Positions 24,648 to 32,785 of a DNA stretch of 33,508 bases are shown here, piece by piece (within the stretch, counting starts at the first letter, position 1; each line of letters opens with the position of its first letter). A program made the position numbers and the translations under genes. Source of the DNA: Gammaproteobacteria bacterium (GTDB lineage: Bacteria > Pseudomonadota > Gammaproteobacteria > UBA4575); NCBI GenBank assembly GCA_027297825.1, contig JAPUHH010000034.1:1-33508 (forward strand). The letters are read 5' to 3'. The notes under the pieces were generated by a model. The model made no database searches. It was not told the DNA's origin and was given only the letters and a program-made list of their open reading frames with translations.

Positions 24648-24908
24648 TTATGACGATAATAATTTGTCTAGTTTGCCATCATGGTTGAGTTCGGCAAGAT
24701 CATCAAAACCACCGACATGCAGATCGCCAATGAGTATTTGTGGAACGGATTGGCGTTTTGTACGCGTCATCATTTCTTCGCGTAATGCAGGGTCATCGTC
24801 GACATTGATTTCGGTATACTTAACCTCTTTACTATCTAGCAAACGTTTAGCTGCATTGCAGTAAGCGCATCGATTCCCAGTATAAATGGTGACCGCACTA
24901 TTACTCAT
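24648..24908 (-). CDS. grxC: Glutaredoxin 3
   Basis: An 86-residue thiol-disulfide oxidoreductase of the GrxC type. The dithiol site is Cys14-Ala-Tyr-Cys17, with Ala where CPYC has Pro, which may change its redox potential. SVPQILIGDLHVGGFDDL carries the cis-Pro and GG motif for glutathione binding. Its ATG overlaps the stop of the rhodanese gene by four bases (ATGA type), so the two are translationally coupled. Confidence 0.96.
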   Translation of the reverse strand: MSNSAVTIYTGNRCAYCNAAKRLLDSKEVKYTEINVDDDPALREEMMTRTKRQSVPQILIGDLHVGGFDDLAELNHDGKLDKLLSS

Positions 24909-25330
24909 TTTTTAGTTACCGGTAGTTGATCGTTAATCCAGGCATTGATTCCACCCTTTAGGCTAAAGACTTGGGTATAATTATTTTTCAGTAATTGTTT
25001 GCTAGCTTGGGAAGATCGATTGCCCATTTTACAGAAAACTAAAATGGGTTTTTCTTTTTCAGCCGATAGACTGTCTATGTTCTGTGCAAGCACGCTTAGC
25101 GCAATATGTTTGGCGCCTATGATACTGCCCTGAGCTTGCTCATTGGCCTCACGTATATCTAGCACTAATGCATTTTGTTTGTTAATGAGTAATACGGCTT
25201 CTGCTGGGGCAATTTCCTTATAGCCTTGAGTGACTCGACGCATCTCCGTCCATAGAATGATGGCAATTACAGCTGCCAAGGCTATAAATAGATAGTAGTT
25301 TCTAGCGGCGAAATTGATGAATTCTTCCAT
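24905..25330 (-). CDS. yibN: Membrane-anchored rhodanese-like sulfurtransferase (YibN type)
   Basis: A 141-residue protein with one N-terminal transmembrane helix (about 11-27) and a cytoplasmic rhodanese domain. The active-site loop is Cys100-Lys-Met-Gly-Asn-Arg-Ser, intact for carrying a persulfide, preceded by LVLDIREANEQAQGSI and followed by LKGGINAW. The order yibN-grxC-secB-gpsA is the same as in E. coli. It starts 83 bases from the end of an ArsR gene whose two Cys suggest persulfide sensing, so a link to sulfur-transfer chemistry is plausible. Confidence 0.94.
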   Translation of the reverse strand: MEEFINFAARNYYLFIALAAVIAIILWTEMRRVTQGYKEIAPAEAVLLINKQNALVLDIREANEQAQGSIIGAKHIALSVLAQNIDSLSAEKEKPILVFCKMGNRSSQASKQLLKNNYTQVFSLKGGINAWINDQLPVTKK

Positions 25331-25413
25331 TTAGTGGCTGCTCTGAATCGAAAATAAATCGTTATGTGAAGTTTGGCATAAGTTTAATGCCAGAACAGTG
25401 AAAGGCAAATGCT

Positions 25414-25779
25414 TTAGTATTTATGTGTAGAGCAAAATACTTGCTGCATCATTTCGATTAGTTTAAGAGTACGATCATCTCCTACGCGGTAAAAAACACG
25501 ATTTGCATCTTTGCGGGATGTTAAAATGCCTTTGTCACGTAGTATGGCTAAATGTTGAGAAATGTTGCTTTGTGAGGTGCCGACACTGTCTACAATATCT
25601 TGCACGCTAATTTCGCGTTCGCCCAGGACACATAATATTTTTAGCCGTAAAGGATGTGACATGGCCTTTAAGGATCTTGAAGCCTGCTCAATATCCTCAT
25701 CACGATGGATGAGTTCTTCTGCGCTAGTACTCATAATGTCTGTGTCCAAAATATTATTAATAGTTGCTTCCATGCCCAT
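25414..25779 (-). CDS. ArsR-family repressor with SqrR/BigR-like cysteine pair
   Basis: A 121-residue winged-helix dimeric repressor. After a variable N-terminus the segment SHPLRLKILCVLGERE begins the domain, the recognition helix is SQSNISQHLAILRDKG (69-84) and the wing NRVFYRVGD. Only two cysteines occur, Cys50 in the second helix and Cys116 in the last helix, 66 residues apart. The persulfide sensors SqrR (Cys41/Cys107) and BigR have the same two helices and the same spacing. The metal-binding CxC of classical ArsR is absent. An internal ATG (codon 16) is an alternative start. It occupies the place that gpmI often has in this neighbourhood. Confidence 0.9.
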   Translation of the reverse strand: MGMEATINNILDTDIMSTSAEELIHRDEDIEQASRSLKAMSHPLRLKILCVLGEREISVQDIVDSVGTSQSNISQHLAILRDKGILTSRKDANRVFYRVGDDRTLKLIEMMQQVFCSTHKY

Positions 25780-25783
25780 TTTT

Positions 25784-25840
25784 ATACATATCGTATAGGC
25801 TAATATTATAAATGTCTAATACATTAATAAAATAATATTA
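25784..25840. promoter_or_regulatory. Operator-like palindromes between arsR-type gene and envC
   Basis: The 95-base divergent region holds ATAC-ATATC-GTAT (25784-25796) and a nested pair: TAATATTAT/ATAATATTA (25801-25809, 25832-25840) around AATGT-CTAAT-ACATT (25811-25825). AT-rich inverted repeats of this kind are usual ArsR-family operators, so the repressor probably controls itself and perhaps envC. Confidence 0.45.
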
Positions 25841-25874
25841 TCAATGACTTATGTGATATTTTCGGCTTATTGTA

Positions 25875-27095
25875 ATGATTAAAGATAACCTTGCGGGCCT
25901 AAAACAAAGGGTTAGGCTCATGCTGGTAACACACTTTTGTACGGCACTTTGCTGTTGCGGTGCCATTACATCTGATGTGCAAGCCGCTGCTTTACAGCAA
26001 GAAACTGAAAAAAAGCTCGTAAACGTCCAAGCACAAATACAAAAAAGCCAACGTAAGCTTGAGAAAGATCGTGGAGAGGTAGGTCAACTTGAAAAGGAGT
26101 TACGCGAGTCCGAACAACAGATCGGAAAACTCAAACAAAAACTCAAGGCAACCGAAACGAATCTGGAAAATAGCCGGCAGCACATTCAAAGTTTAGCTAT
26201 ACAAAAACAGGCATTACTTGAGAAGCTTGCTAAGTACCGCGGCATTTTGTATGCCCAAATTAGATCGGAATATTTATATGGTGGCAAGGAAAAATTAAAG
26301 CTGCTACTCAATCAACAAGAGCCAAATAATTTATCTCGTACCTTGATTTACTACGATTATTTGCACCGTGCTCGGCTGCGGGAAATTGAGCAGGCGACAG
26401 AAATTTTGCAATCTGTAGCAGAGGTGCAAAATAAAATTGTTGAACATAAAAATATAGCGGTTCAGGCTCAAAGCGAGTTGCTAAATGAAAAACAATCGCT
26501 AGTAGAGCAGCATCAGAAGCGAGAAGCAGTACTTACTAGCTTAAGCGCTAACGTTTCAAGTGAGCAGAGTAGATTGTCATCGCTTGAAAGCGATGAGAAA
26601 AAGTTAAAAGAATTAATTCAAAGCCTACATGAGGCTTTAGCTAATATCCCGATAATTGATCAAGGCCAAGGTTTTGCGAAGCTTAAAGGCAAACTTTTTT
26701 GGCCCGTAGTGGGTAAGCCCAATAATTCGTTTGGGCAAAAACGCAATGCGGCACGCAGCAAGTTAAGTTGGCAGGGAGTATTTATCCCCAGCAATGAGGG
26801 CAATAATGTGCGGAGTATATTTCATGGCCGAGTTGCTTTTGCAGAGTGGATGCGGGGCTTAGGATTGCTGATAATTGTCGATCATGGTGACGGCTATATG
26901 AGTTTGTATGGGCATAATCAAAGTCTTTATAAACAACCCGGCGAATGGGTCGATGCGGGAGATCTTATCGCTACGGTGGGTAATAGTGGTGGCAATACTC
27001 GTTCTGGCTTGTATTTTGAAATTCGCAAGCAGGGTAAGCCGATCAATCCAGCAAAATGGTGTACCCGACCCGCAGCAGCTAGTCGAGCTGGCTAA
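25875..27095 (+). CDS. envC: Murein hydrolase activator EnvC
   Basis: A 406-residue periplasmic protein that activates the amidases AmiA/AmiB during daughter-cell separation. Signal peptide at about 1-38, long coiled coils about 40-255 (recurring KL/EQ heptads), and a C-terminal LytM (M23) domain at about 285-400. That domain is catalytically dead: the HxH pair of active M23 enzymes is replaced by Gly-Leu-Tyr in SGLYFEIR, although VDHGDGYMSLYGHN survives, as expected for EnvC. The start region contains an unusual Cys cluster (FCTALCCCG) inside the signal peptide. ctpA and yibQ follow, as in related bacteria. Confidence 0.94.
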   Translation: MIKDNLAGLKQRVRLMLVTHFCTALCCCGAITSDVQAAALQQETEKKLVNVQAQIQKSQRKLEKDRGEVGQLEKELRESEQQIGKLKQKLKATETNLENSRQHIQSLAIQKQALLEKLAKYRGILYAQIRSEYLYGGKEKLKLLLNQQEPNNLSRTLIYYDYLHRARLREIEQATEILQSVAEVQNKIVEHKNIAVQAQSELLNEKQSLVEQHQKREAVLTSLSANVSSEQSRLSSLESDEKKLKELIQSLHEALANIPIIDQGQGFAKLKGKLFWPVVGKPNNSFGQKRNAARSKLSWQGVFIPSNEGNNVRSIFHGRVAFAEWMRGLGLLIIVDHGDGYMSLYGHNQSLYKQPGEWVDAGDLIATVGNSGGNTRSGLYFEIRKQGKPINPAKWCTRPAAASRAG

Positions 27096-27314
27096 GTTTG
27101 TTTGTGACTAGAAGGCTTCCAGTGGTCGGTTTACTGCTCCTGCGCAAGCATTTGCGTCTAAGATATAGGCGAAAAGCTAGGTAACCTCAGCTGAGGACCC
27201 TTTTTAGGGAACCTTTTACGTAACGTTTAACCCTAAAGAAGGGTAGCTATATGTATTGCGTATCTAATTTTTCCTTTCATAATGGAGTTATGATCAGATG
27301 GAACAGCCACAGTC

Positions 27315-27322
27315 AAGGAGGG
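27315..27322 (+). promoter_or_regulatory. Shine-Dalgarno deciding the ctpA start
   Basis: AAGGAGGG lies five bases before ATG 27328. The in-frame ATG at 27298, ten codons upstream, has no such sequence, so the shorter protein is preferred. Confidence 0.8.
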
Positions 27323-27327
27323 CGTTG

Positions 27328-28632
27328 ATGAAATATAAGCACCCCATGGGTATCGGGGTACTGTTGGGCATCGTTTTCGGCCTAACTTTAATTTTGGGCC
27401 ATAATGTTTGGGCAGGAAAGCAAAAAATTGCAAGCCTGCCACTTGAAGACTTACGTGTTTTTACGGATGTATACGCACGTAAAAAACAAGATTATGTAAC
27501 CGAAGTTGATGACAGTATGCTTATTGAGAATGCTATTCGTGGCATGTTGTCTGGTCTCGATCCGCATTCGTCTTTTTTGGATGAAGAACAATTTCGTGAA
27601 CTTCAAATTGGAACCTCTGGTGAATTTGGTGGTTTGGGTATTGAAGTTGGCATGGAGAACGGGTTTGTCAAAGTTATTGCGCCCATTGATGACACTCCTG
27701 CAGAACGTGCTGGTGTAAAAGCAGGCGATTTAATTATTAGGTTAGATGGCAAGTCGGTAAAAGGTTTGGCCTTAGGAGAAGCCGTCAAGCTCATGCGTGG
27801 CAAGAAAGGCTCAAAAATTGATTTAACTATTTTGCGTGAAGGCGAGGACAGCCCTTTAAACATCATCATCACACGCGATGTTATAAGAGTACGCAGTGTA
27901 AGAAGCCGCATACTTGAACCAGGTATTGGTTATGTGCGTATTTCTAATTTTCAATCTAAAACGACACGCGGATTGCTAGATGCTGTTGAAAGTTTGAAAA
28001 AGAAAAACAAAGGTGAGCTAAAGGGCTTGGTGTTAGATTTGCGTAACAACCCTGGCGGTGTATTAACAGGAGCTGTTGGCGTTTCTGATGCATTTCTAAA
28101 AGATAATAAGTTAATTGTCTACACCGAAGGGCGTGTGGAAGATTCAGAATTAAGATACAACGCAAGTACAGGTGATTCTATAAATGGTGCGCCGTTAGTG
28201 GTGTTGATTAATCAAGGCTCTGCTTCAGCATCAGAAATTGTCGCTGGTGCAATGCAAGATCATAATCGTGCAACGATTTTAGGCACCACATCTTTTGGTA
28301 AAGGTTCAGTGCAAACAATTTTGCCACTAAAAGAAAACGCGGCATTGAAATTAACCACCGCTCGTTATTACACGCCTGCAGGAAGATCTATCCAAGGCGA
28401 AGGTATTGTTCCTGATGTGCTTTTACAAGTAGAGGATGATGGTGAGGATGAAATCAAATCCTTTTCCTTTAACATGCTTTCTGAAGCAGATTTAGAGGGC
28501 CATCTTGAAAATGATAGTAAGGTGAAAGCAAGAGAGCCAAAGACAGTGGTCTCAATTCCTAAAGCGCTTGAAGGTGATACCACAGACTATGCGTTAGAAG
28601 AAGCGCTAAAAATTTTAAAAGGTACGAGCTAA
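27328..28632 (+). CDS. ctpA: C-terminal processing protease CtpA (S41 family)
   Basis: A 434-residue periplasmic serine protease. An N-terminal signal or anchor helix (about 6-30) is followed by a PDZ domain (about 95-180, GGLGIEVGMENGFVKV) and the S41 catalytic domain. The catalytic pair is Ser300 in QGSASASEIVAGA and Lys325 in SFGKGSVQT, with the family spacing of 25, and LVLDLRNNPGG is the typical strand. Such proteases trim cell-wall hydrolases and other envelope proteins. It lies 232 bases after envC; that gap contains several short stems, including a 12-base palindrome at 27185-27196. Confidence 0.97.
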   Translation: MKYKHPMGIGVLLGIVFGLTLILGHNVWAGKQKIASLPLEDLRVFTDVYARKKQDYVTEVDDSMLIENAIRGMLSGLDPHSSFLDEEQFRELQIGTSGEFGGLGIEVGMENGFVKVIAPIDDTPAERAGVKAGDLIIRLDGKSVKGLALGEAVKLMRGKKGSKIDLTILREGEDSPLNIIITRDVIRVRSVRSRILEPGIGYVRISNFQSKTTRGLLDAVESLKKKNKGELKGLVLDLRNNPGGVLTGAVGVSDAFLKDNKLIVYTEGRVEDSELRYNASTGDSINGAPLVVLINQGSASASEIVAGAMQDHNRATILGTTSFGKGSVQTILPLKENAALKLTTARYYTPAGRSIQGEGIVPDVLLQVEDDGEDEIKSFSFNMLSEADLEGHLENDSKVKAREPKTVVSIPKALEGDTTDYALEEALKILKGTS

Positions 28633-28665
28633 TAAAGCCAAGTAGCTACTTTGTAAATCATCTAT

Positions 28666-29442
28666 ATGGTATGTTTGTATAAACTGATACTAGTTGCTTT
28701 ACTCTTTGTAATACCTTTGCAATGGGTGGGTGCTGAGTCCCCTGCAATTGCTATTATTATCGATGATATAGGCCATAATCTCAGAGCTGGCGAACGTGTT
28801 ATTAAATCCCGTTGGCCAATCGCATGTTCAATTCTTCCCGCACGTCCATATTCCATACAGTTGGCACAAATGGCGCATCAATACGGTAAAGAAGTGCTGG
28901 TGCATCTGCCAATGCAAGCGGAGAATGCGCAACGACTCGGTCATGGAGCATTAACCGTAAGCATGAGCAAATACGAGTTTGCGAGTACGGTAAATACCAG
29001 CATTGATGCAATTCCTTATGCGCAAGGAATTAATAATCACATGGGTAGCTTATTGACACGCGACACGGATCATATGGATGCACTAATGCGAGTTATCGCT
29101 AATCGAGATGACTATCTTTATTTTGTCGACAGTAAGACGACTGCAAACACGGTCGCAGGTAAAATTGCGAACGACTATCATATTCCTAATCTAATGCGTG
29201 ATGTATTTCTTGATACCACCGCTAACGATAAAGAGTTTGTGCGGGGCCAAGTTAAGCGCCTAGTTAATATCGCTAAACAACAAGGTTATGCGTTAGCCAT
29301 TGGCCATCCTTATGACTCCACCTTAGCTGTGCTCGAACAGGAGTTTTCAAAACTGAGTCAGAAGAATATACAATTCGTTTCCGTCAGCGAATTAATTAAA
29401 ATAGCAAAACAGAAGCAATGGCAAACGTACTCATCCCTCTAG
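28666..29442 (+). CDS. yibQ: Divergent polysaccharide deacetylase family protein (YibQ)
   Basis: A 258-residue exported protein with signal peptide 1-23 and a NodB-like barrel. AIIIDDIGHN carries the Asp33-Asp34 pair, followed by CSILPARPYS, EVLVHLPMQ, GINNHMGS with the metal-type His, YFVDSKTT and AIGHPYDSTL. This is the pattern of the divergent deacetylase family linked with envC and ctpA. Its true substrate is not known. The 3' end overlaps the yajL-like gene by 25 bases. Confidence 0.93.
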   Translation: MVCLYKLILVALLFVIPLQWVGAESPAIAIIIDDIGHNLRAGERVIKSRWPIACSILPARPYSIQLAQMAHQYGKEVLVHLPMQAENAQRLGHGALTVSMSKYEFASTVNTSIDAIPYAQGINNHMGSLLTRDTDHMDALMRVIANRDDYLYFVDSKTTANTVAGKIANDYHIPNLMRDVFLDTTANDKEFVRGQVKRLVNIAKQQGYALAIGHPYDSTLAVLEQEFSKLSQKNIQFVSVSELIKIAKQKQWQTYSSL

Positions 29443-29972
29443 CCCAAGGTTGTGAAGAGCTAGAAGCCGTTACTATCATTGATTTGTTGCGGCGAGCCGA
29501 TATAAACGTCATTACTGCGAGCTTGGATGAAAGACCTGTTACTGCATCACGTGGCACAGTTATTGTTGCCGATACCACATTAGATCAGGTGCTAGATCAA
29601 GAGTTTGACATGGTGGTATTGCCTGGTGGTCTTCCAGGTGCGGATCATTTGAATGCAGATGATCGAATTCATCAACTTTTACAACGCACTGCAAATAATA
29701 ATAAACACATCGCCGCCATATGCGCGGCACCAAAAGTTTTAGCGAGTGCTGGGCTGCTTGAAAATAAAAAAGCCACTGCTTACCCCGGTGTGTTAGAGGC
29801 TCTTGAGCTTGAAAACACCGAAGTTACTACTGCAGTCGTTCAACAAGATGGGAATATCTTTACTTCGCGTGGCCCAGGCACTGCAATGGACTTTGCATTG
29901 GAATTAATTTCTTGTTTAGTGGGGGGCGCAATGCGCAAGCAAGTTGAAGCAGGGCTGCAGCGACCTTCCTAG
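29418..29972 (+). CDS. yajL: DJ-1/PfpI family protein (YajL-like)
   Basis: A 184-residue protein of the DJ-1 superfamily, proposed to act as an oxidative-stress chaperone or glyoxalase/deglycase. The conserved acid is Glu15 (QGCEELEAV), and the nucleophilic elbow AAICAAPKVLA holds Cys102, with AYPGV and SRGPGTAMDFALEL after it, all typical for YajL/DJ-1. It begins inside the last codons of yibQ, so the two are translationally coupled. A terminator-like hairpin lies about 150 bases downstream. Confidence 0.95.
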   Translation: MANVLIPLAQGCEELEAVTIIDLLRRADINVITASLDERPVTASRGTVIVADTTLDQVLDQEFDMVVLPGGLPGADHLNADDRIHQLLQRTANNNKHIAAICAAPKVLASAGLLENKKATAYPGVLEALELENTEVTTAVVQQDGNIFTSRGPGTAMDFALELISCLVGGAMRKQVEAGLQRPS

Positions 29973-30112
29973 CTCTAATTTTGTCTAGGTAGATTGTCGG
30001 TAGGCTTGACTCGATGCTTGGCGATAAGCGTGGTTCGAGGCGTGAACGGGTTCACAAATTAAACTTCATGAGCTCAATATGATATGCACGCATGAGCCTA
30101 CAGGGAAGCAGG

Positions 30113-30148
30113 CTTTCAGACCCACGACTGAAAGGCCGTGGGTTTTTT
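30113..30148 (+). terminator. Terminator hairpin with a competing alternative stem
   Basis: ACCCACG (30120-30126) pairs with CGTGGGT (30137-30143), followed by six T (30143-30148): a factor-independent terminator. CTTTCAG (30113-30119) pairs equally well with CTGAAAG (30128-30134), and the loop of this stem is the 5' arm of the terminator, so the two are mutually exclusive. This is the layout of an attenuator or riboswitch expression platform, but no known aptamer is recognised upstream. Confidence 0.75.
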
Positions 30149-30339
30149 ATTTGTGCGGTCATAAATCCCATCCTTATCGTAATTTCCTGCATTCTCGATA
30201 AGCCTCAATATCATTGAGGTAAATAACTTAAACGTTGTGATTGTGTGTAATGTTTTACCAACTGCTAGGCATGCGTAATAAAAACTCACCTTTAAGCAAT
30301 AACATAGGTATCTGAAAAGATACTGCTTTTAGACAAGAA

Positions 30340-30368
30340 TTTACTTATAGAACCTAATACAATATATA
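30340..30368 (+). promoter_or_regulatory. Candidate sigma-70 promoter for the pilin operon
   Basis: TTTACT (30340-30345) and TATATA (30363-30368) with a 17-base spacer, each 4 of 6 to consensus, in an AT-rich stretch. It would give a leader of about 180 bases before fimT. Confidence 0.3.
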
Positions 30369-30555
30369 TAGACTAAGTGTTAAGTCATAGATCGGCATAA
30401 CACATAAAACAATAGATCGCGATACATCGCGACGAAAGTTTCAGGAAGGAATGTGCTCTAGTTTTCTAGGGCCACTGAGAATAAGGACATGGTAGGTCTG
30501 CATTGCTGGGCCGAGTCTGCTTCACGTCGTGCTATCGCATCACAAAATATTTGCG

Positions 30556-31122
30556 ATGCAAAAACACGAATCTGGTTTCACATTAATCGAACTGATGATT
30601 GCGCTAGCGGTAGCCGCGATTGTTTTGACCTTGGGCATGCCTAGCTTTGGGCGCATCATGGAACGCAATGGTTTGGCGGTTCAGGTGAATGATTTCATCT
30701 CCTCCCTAAACTATGCGCGCAGCGAAGCCGTTAAGCGAAAACAGAATGTAGTGGTTTGTAGAAGCGATACCACAGTTACACCTTTAAATTGTAATACCGG
30801 TACGGGTTACGAAGATGGCTGGTTGGTCTATATCGATTTTGACCGTGATGGTAGTTTTGATGTGGGTACAGATGAAATTATTTGGACTCATGATGCGCTG
30901 AAACAAGGCATGCAATTTTACGGTGGTGGTAATTACACTAATCGCATTGCATTTAATGCTAAAGGTAGAAGCACACAGAACGGAAGTTTTACGCTTTGCA
31001 AGGATAATGATGCAACCAAGGCACGCGTTTTAGTCGTAGATTCTGGTCGTGTACGGTTAACTGCGATGGGGCCAAATGGTAAGGCTGAAGATTCTAGCGG
31101 TACCGAGCTTATAACTTGCTAA
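30556..31122 (+). CDS. fimT: Type IV minor pilin, FimT/GspH family
   Basis: A 188-residue prepilin. The leader is short and basic (MQKHESG), cleaved by prepilin peptidase after Gly7 before Phe8, with the conserved Glu at +5 (FTLIELMIA) and a hydrophobic helix to about residue 28. The globular part (SLNYARSEAVKRKQNVVVCRS, DGWLVYIDFDRDG, RIAFNAKGRS) is the GspH/FimT domain, which in some bacteria binds DNA during uptake. I chose ATG 30556 for the correct leader length; a GTG at 30529 is in frame. It overlaps pilV by one base and starts an operon of pilus-tip components. Confidence 0.93.
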   Translation: MQKHESGFTLIELMIALAVAAIVLTLGMPSFGRIMERNGLAVQVNDFISSLNYARSEAVKRKQNVVVCRSDTTVTPLNCNTGTGYEDGWLVYIDFDRDGSFDVGTDEIIWTHDALKQGMQFYGGGNYTNRIAFNAKGRSTQNGSFTLCKDNDATKARVLVVDSGRVRLTAMGPNGKAEDSSGTELITC

Positions 31123-31646
31123 TGAATATGAAAAATAAAACTAAGGGTTTCACTTTAATGGAAGTGCTGGTGGCTTTGGTGGTGTTATCGATCGGTTTGC
31201 TTGGCATCGCCGGGATGCAGTTATTCAGTTTAAAGAGTAACCAAGATTCGAGCCTGCGTACACAGGCTACCTATATTGCCTACAGTTTAATTGACAAAAT
31301 GCGTGCGAATCGAACTGTAGCCTTAGCTGGAACGTATGATATTGCAGTGGGTACAGGGCCGAGTGGTACGCAAAATTGTTACACAAGTAATTGCACTGCG
31401 ATACAACTCGCAGCCTTTGACCTTAATTTATGGAAATGCGAATTAGGCAATTTTTCCGGCGATGCAATTTGCACCACGACTTTAAATGTAACCCCCGCAT
31501 TACCCCTAGGCGATGGTAGCGTAGTGTTAAATGTATTGAATAACGAGGTCACCATACTGGTGCAGTGGCAGGATAGTGCCAATCGGAAAGATTTGAATCT
31601 AGTTACTACACCGCCGCAATCACTGCAGATCGTGGCGCAGCTCTAG
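31122..31646 (+). CDS. pilV: Type IV pilus minor pilin PilV
   Basis: A 174-residue prepilin. Cleavage after Gly9, Phe10 at +1 and Glu14 at +5 (GFTLMEVLVALVVLSIGLLGIAGMQ is the PilV-type helix), then SLIDKMRANR, typical of the PilV family, and four Cys that may form disulfides in the pseudopilin head. The ATG overlaps the fimT stop (TAATG), so translation is coupled. Confidence 0.94.
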   Translation: MNMKNKTKGFTLMEVLVALVVLSIGLLGIAGMQLFSLKSNQDSSLRTQATYIAYSLIDKMRANRTVALAGTYDIAVGTGPSGTQNCYTSNCTAIQLAAFDLNLWKCELGNFSGDAICTTTLNVTPALPLGDGSVVLNVLNNEVTILVQWQDSANRKDLNLVTTPPQSLQIVAQL

Positions 31647-31651
31647 TCAAT

Positions 31652-32785
31652 ATGAAATTCAGAAAATCGCAAACTGGACTCACCATTATTGAGATTATGA
31701 TTGCATTGCTGCTGAGTCTGTTTTTAATGGGCGGTGTGATCGCAGTGTATTCCACCACCAAACAAACATATCGAATCACAGAAAATTTATCGCGCGTACA
31801 GGAGAGTCTTCGCTTTAGTATGGACTTACTCGCTAAGGATGTTCGCATGGCGGGATATATGCCCTGTCGTTACCAAGCAAACTTATCCAATATTCTCACC
31901 GGCGGCGGTGCTGTTTGGTGGCAAGATTTTTTTAATACAGGATTAGCAGGATTTGAAGGCGGTGTGAGTACATTTCCGGCTTCTTTACCAGCAGTGGGTA
32001 CCAATCCAGGAGACCGTGTGATAGGTGCTGATGCCATCGCGATATTTAAAGGCAGTGAATTTGAAAGCAGTGTATTAGCCCACGACCTTGGGGCTAGAAG
32101 TATTACCCTACAGCGTGACATACCTTCCCCTGCTGCGATAGAAGAAGGTGAGGTTGTAATTGTTTGCGATTCTTTTCAAGCGACGATGCTGCAAATATCA
32201 AACTCTACTCCAATTACGAATCGTATTTTTTATAATGAGACTGCGACGAATATTTCGCCTGGCAACTGTACTGCCGGACTCGGATCGCCAAATACCGTAG
32301 TGTGTGGGGCCCCTGGTAGTGGCCAGCCCTATACCTTTGGTAGTGATGCGCAGGTTGTAAAGTATTCACCAGTTATTTATTACATTCGTGAAAGTGAAAA
32401 TACGCCTGGTGTTAAATCACTTTATCGTGAATTCTTTGAAGCACGATTAACCGCAGGTGTTGAAACTGCAACGATGATAGCAGAAGAATTATTGCAAGGT
32501 ATAGAAACCATGCAAGTTCGATACGGGCATGATACTGATGCAGATGGTGTCGCGAACCAGTATGTTATTGCCAGCGCATTAACTGCAGCGCAGTGGCCAG
32601 AAGTTGTTGCAGTACAAATTGGGCTCATTATGGTTTCAGGTGAAGAGTTGTCTACTAATATTGACACGAGTACTTATAATGTTGCGGGGACTTTAATTTC
32701 TGACAGCAGCACACCTGCACACCCTGCGGATAGAAAACACCGTCAAGTAGTAAACACCACGATTACGATGCGTAATCGAAATTGA
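31652..32785 (+). CDS. pilW: Type IV pilus assembly protein PilW
   Basis: A 377-residue large minor pilin. Cleavage after Gly9, with Leu10 at +1 in place of Phe and Glu14 at +5 (GLTIIEIMIALLLSLFLMGG), then QESLRFSMDLLAKDVRMAGYMPC, the PilW signature, and a long C-terminal domain. It primes pilus assembly together with PilV, PilX and FimT and supports PilY1. Five bases after pilV; the stop overlaps the pilX start. Confidence 0.94.
   Translation: MKFRKSQTGLTIIEIMIALLLSLFLMGGVIAVYSTTKQTYRITENLSRVQESLRFSMDLLAKDVRMAGYMPCRYQANLSNILTGGGAVWWQDFFNTGLAGFEGGVSTFPASLPAVGTNPGDRVIGADAIAIFKGSEFESSVLAHDLGARSITLQRDIPSPAAIEEGEVVIVCDSFQATMLQISNSTPITNRIFYNETATNISPGNCTAGLGSPNTVVCGAPGSGQPYTFGSDAQVVKYSPVIYYIRESENTPGVKSLYREFFEARLTAGVETATMIAEELLQGIETMQVRYGHDTDADGVANQYVIASALTAAQWPEVVAVQIGLIMVSGEELSTNIDTSTYNVAGTLISDSSTPAHPADRKHRQVVNTTITMRNRN

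Larger units (their letters stand above)
29973..30555. other. Long intergenic region upstream of the minor pilin operon
   Basis: About 580 bases without a protein gene. It contains GTGAAC-GG-GTTCAC near 30041-30054, the alternative hairpin/terminator at 30113-30148, a candidate promoter at 30340-30368, a stem TCGCGA-TACA-TCGCGA (30417-30432), and a long leader before fimT. The segment up to 30148 could be a small RNA with its own terminator; the rest is probably pilin-operon leader. Confidence 0.5.

Noticed and set aside
27185..27205. CCTCAGCTGAGG followed by CCCTTTTT as a terminator after envC
   Set aside because: The palindrome has no natural loop; only a four-pair stem is possible and the T-run is separated from it, so support is weak.
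30429..30530. Cobalamin-riboswitch-like pieces (GGCCACTG near 30470, GGTAGGTCTGC near 30491)
   Set aside because: The second piece resembles the B12 box only in reverse orientation while the first reads forward, so order and strand are inconsistent; no cobalamin-related gene is nearby.
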